In this document: positions 6,831 through 8,308 of the stretch, in pieces
Layout of the letters: every line of letters begins with the position of its first letter
Position numbering within the stretch: the stretch's first letter is position 1
Assembly: GCA_020724025.1 (NCBI GenBank)
Contig: DYHU01000078.1
Location: 5,420 to 13,727 of the forward strand
Reading direction: 5' to 3'
Source: Syntrophorhabdus sp.
GTDB lineage: Bacteria; Desulfobacterota; BSN033; UBA1163
DNA length: 8,308 nt
Notes under the pieces: generated by a model
Told to the model about the DNA's origin: nothing
What the model saw: only the letters and a program-made list of their open reading frames with translations
Database searches by the model: none
Made by a program: the position numbers and the translations under genes

Positions 6831-8123
6831 TTACTTCACCCAAGGAGCCAGTTCGATCTTAGCCTCGGCAATGGCCTCCGGAAAGACCGGCACCATCTTT
6901 CCTGCCCTCCACTGATAGGCAACGATGATCGAAGATTCCTTCGGATTACCATTGAAGATCTGCTGATGGCTCGCTTTGTCAAATTTTATCCTTCCCGACA
7001 CGCCCATTAAATCGGTCGCTTCCAGGAAACCGACAAACTTATCAGGATCCTTTGAAGGGACAAATCCGGCCCGCTCAATGGCATCCTTGAGGATATAGAC
7101 CGCATCATAGGCGGATGAGACCACCCTCGGATCATCCATGCCAGGAAGCTTCTTGTCCCTCCAGCGATTGTGAAAATCGACCGATTTGGGCAGGGCCTTC
7201 ACCGGCGCTCCGGTCCCTCCAGGAAAGGGCATCACCAACACATAATCTAAGTCCTCTCCATATGTCCCCCATGCCTTGGTGGAAGTAACCACAGCAAAAT
7301 CGAGGAAAAGCATGGTGGGTATTTTCATCGATTTCCACTGCTTGAAACAGACTGGAAGAGTAGGCATGTCGCCGACCACATAAAGCATCTGCGCCCCTGA
7401 AGATCTCGCCTTGCTCAGAACCGGTGAAAAGTCATTAGTGCCCACTGGGACCGGCTCATAACCTACGGTCTTCCAGCCCAATCCCTCCAGCCTTCCCTTG
7501 CTCGCATCGGCTGCGCCCCTCGCCCATAACGTATCCTGGGCGATGATGAAGAGTTTGTCATGGCCGAACTGTTTTCTCGCGGCGTCTATCGTCATGGCCG
7601 CTGTTGTGCCAACATAAGTGGAGTTGGTGGTCGCCCTGAACCAGTATTTGTATTTTTCAGGATCCCCCTTAAAGATTTCGATGAGTTTCGGTGTCTGAGC
7701 AATCGTCTGCAATGTAATCATTTTGTATTTGGCGATGAGATCCATCGTGGCTACCATCGCCTCGGAGCGGAAAGGCGCCACCACCAAAGCATCCGGTTTT
7801 TCATCGGCGATCAGCTTATCGACCGTCATGAGGGCCGATTGGACAGGCGTGCCTGGCTCCCCACATCGGGTGTCCGCGGTCACCAGCTTTAAGGGGCGTT
7901 TTACCCCTTCGTCTTTAACAAAAATCCCTCCAGCCGCATTGATCTCGTCAATCGCCATCTCTACGGCAAGTTTGCCAGACTTACATAAAGGCTGGAAAAA
8001 GGAAGTCGGCAGTCCTAGAACAATGGGTTTCCCCTGTGCAAAAACTTTGGAGGGCAAATGGGTCGTCAGAAAACCTGCGATAAAAACGGCTATCAGACAT
8101 GTCAGAAATACCTTTCTTTTCAT
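6831..8123 (-). CDS. livK: Periplasmic substrate-binding protein, LivK type
   Basis: Type 1 periplasmic-binding fold protein (Peripla_BP_6) that captures the ligand outside the inner membrane and delivers it to LivHM. 430 residues from ATG at 8123. A Sec signal peptide is clear: MKRK, a hydrophobic core at about 5-20, and a likely cut after VFA (29). There is no lipobox at a useful position, so it is soluble rather than lipid-anchored. Family features are IVLGLPTS at the mature N-terminus, KLAVEMAIDEINAAGGI (51-67), ADTRCGEPGTPVQSALMTVDKLI (83-105), AYDAVYILKDAIERAG (338-353) and GRIKFDKASHQ (377-387). I chose 8123 over the in-frame ATG at 8129 because AAGGAGG (8137-8131) is seven bases from the former and only one from the latter. 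The ligand-loop region APFRSEA (116-122) differs from the S-S/T pattern of amino-acid binders, so the ligand may not be an amino acid. Confidence 0.95.
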   Translation of the reverse strand: MKRKVFLTCLIAVFIAGFLTTHLPSKVFAQGKPIVLGLPTSFFQPLCKSGKLAVEMAIDEINAAGGIFVKDEGVKRPLKLVTADTRCGEPGTPVQSALMTVDKLIADEKPDALVVAPFRSEAMVATMDLIAKYKMITLQTIAQTPKLIEIFKGDPEKYKYWFRATTNSTYVGTTAAMTIDAARKQFGHDKLFIIAQDTLWARGAADASKGRLEGLGWKTVGYEPVPVGTNDFSPVLSKARSSGAQMLYVVGDMPTLPVCFKQWKSMKIPTMLFLDFAVVTSTKAWGTYGEDLDYVLVMPFPGGTGAPVKALPKSVDFHNRWRDKKLPGMDDPRVVSSAYDAVYILKDAIERAGFVPSKDPDKFVGFLEATDLMGVSGRIKFDKASHQQIFNGNPKESSIIVAYQWRAGKMVPVFPEAIAEAKIELAPWVK

Positions 8124-8130
8124 TATCATA

Positions 8131-8137
8131 CCTCCTT
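8131..8137 (-). promoter_or_regulatory. Strong ribosome binding site of livK
   Basis: AAGGAGG on the minus strand, essentially a full anti-16S match. The spacing of seven bases to ATG 8123 and one base to ATG 8129 decides the start. A second purine-rich stretch (GGAGAGGAGGTGGGAGG) lies further up the leader near 8190-8210 but is not followed by a sensible reading frame. Confidence 0.85.
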
Positions 8138-8220
8138 ATGCAAAAATGGGTTAAATGACTATTTTAAAATCCCCAACTTTATTTCCTCCCACCTCCTCTC
8201 CCGTGTAAATGGTGAAGCAA

Positions 8221-8249
8221 TGTTTATCAGTTTGGACAGAGGTTGTCAA
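8221..8249 (-). promoter_or_regulatory. Likely sigma70-type promoter of the liv operon
   Basis: A perfect -35 TTGACA (8249-8244) and a 17-base spacer are followed by TAAACA (8226-8221), three of six matches to the -10 consensus. A TGA triplet just before it gives an extended -10 (TGn). Transcription would begin near 8213 and leave a leader of about 90 bases before livK. It lies only a few bases after the stop codon of the upstream dehydrogenase, so the liv genes could be transcribed both from here and by read-through. Confidence 0.55.
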
Positions 8250-8254
8250 TATTT

Positions 8255-8308
8255 TTATTTCTTATAATCGTAAAATCCTCTTCCGGTCTTCCTTCCCAAT
8301 TGCCCGGC
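8255..8308 (-). CDS. 3-hydroxyacyl-CoA dehydrogenase, last 17 residues (partial)
   Basis: The minus strand reads AGQLGRKTGRGFYDYKK followed by TAA at 8257-8255; the rest of the gene is beyond the window. LGRKTGRGFYDY is the characteristic C-terminal sequence of 3-hydroxybutyryl-CoA / 3-hydroxyacyl-CoA dehydrogenases (Hbd, PaaH and FadB type), which oxidise 3-hydroxyacyl-CoA with NAD+ in beta-oxidation and in anaerobic aromatic degradation. It is co-directional with the liv genes, 131 bases before livK. No terminator follows the stop. The call rests on this short but distinctive motif only. Confidence 0.8.
   Translation of the reverse strand, partial: AGQLGRKTGRGFYDYKK

Noticed and set aside
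8097..8108. FLTC near the LivK N-terminus as a lipobox
   Set aside because: The Cys is at residue 9, inside the start of the hydrophobic core, too early for a lipoprotein signal; a normal cut site follows near residue 29.
8124..8129. livK start at ATG 8129
   Set aside because: Only one base separates it from AAGGAGG; the ATG at 8123 has ideal spacing.
7723..8154. Plus-strand open frame of 143 codons across livK
   Set aside because: It is antisense to the livK signal peptide and N-domain, with Ser/Thr/Lys-rich sequence and no family match.
8150..8200. Short leader peptide starting at TTG after the second purine-rich stretch upstream of livK
   Set aside because: It would be about five codons from a non-ATG start and has no attenuator-like codon run or paired hairpins.

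Overview
The window reads as one minus-strand operon, transcribed from high to low coordinates, probably from an anaerobic Desulfobacterota (former Deltaproteobacteria)-like bacterium. That placement is an inference. It rests on the gene mix (beta-oxidation dehydrogenase, branched-chain-type ABC importer, two AMP-forming CoA ligases), on a base composition that looks moderate, and on the style of the intergenic palindromic repeats. No ribosomal or marker gene is present to test it.

In order of transcription: 8308-8255 is the last 17 codons of a 3-hydroxyacyl-CoA dehydrogenase. 8254-8124 is a leader with a good sigma70-like promoter. 8123-6831 is a periplasmic substrate-binding protein (livK-like). 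6825-6781 is a strong hairpin just before the next ribosome binding site. 6768-5902 and 5900-4887 are the two permeases (livH, livM) and 4885-4127 the first ATPase (livG), each separated from the next by one base. 4126-3851 is a non-coding gap with a MITE-like palindromic element and short heptamer repeats. 3850-3092 is the second ATPase (livF). 3079-1433 is a complete FadD-like acyl-CoA synthetase, and 1421-1 is a second acyl-CoA synthetase cut by the window edge. I see no convincing gene on the plus strand.

Working model: the five-part HAAT-family importer brings in a carboxylic acid (aromatic, branched or fatty), which the two ligases convert to a CoA thioester for beta-oxidation-type degradation, represented by the upstream dehydrogenase. 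Related Liv-type importers serve aromatic acids in other bacteria, so the automatic label 'branched-chain amino acid transporter' should not be taken literally here.

The most notable details are a strongly altered ATP-binding P-loop in the second ligase, unusual ABC signature and Walker B residues in LivG, a possible insertion in LivF, and two different palindromic elements inside the operon that could tune the level of the binding protein and of LivF.
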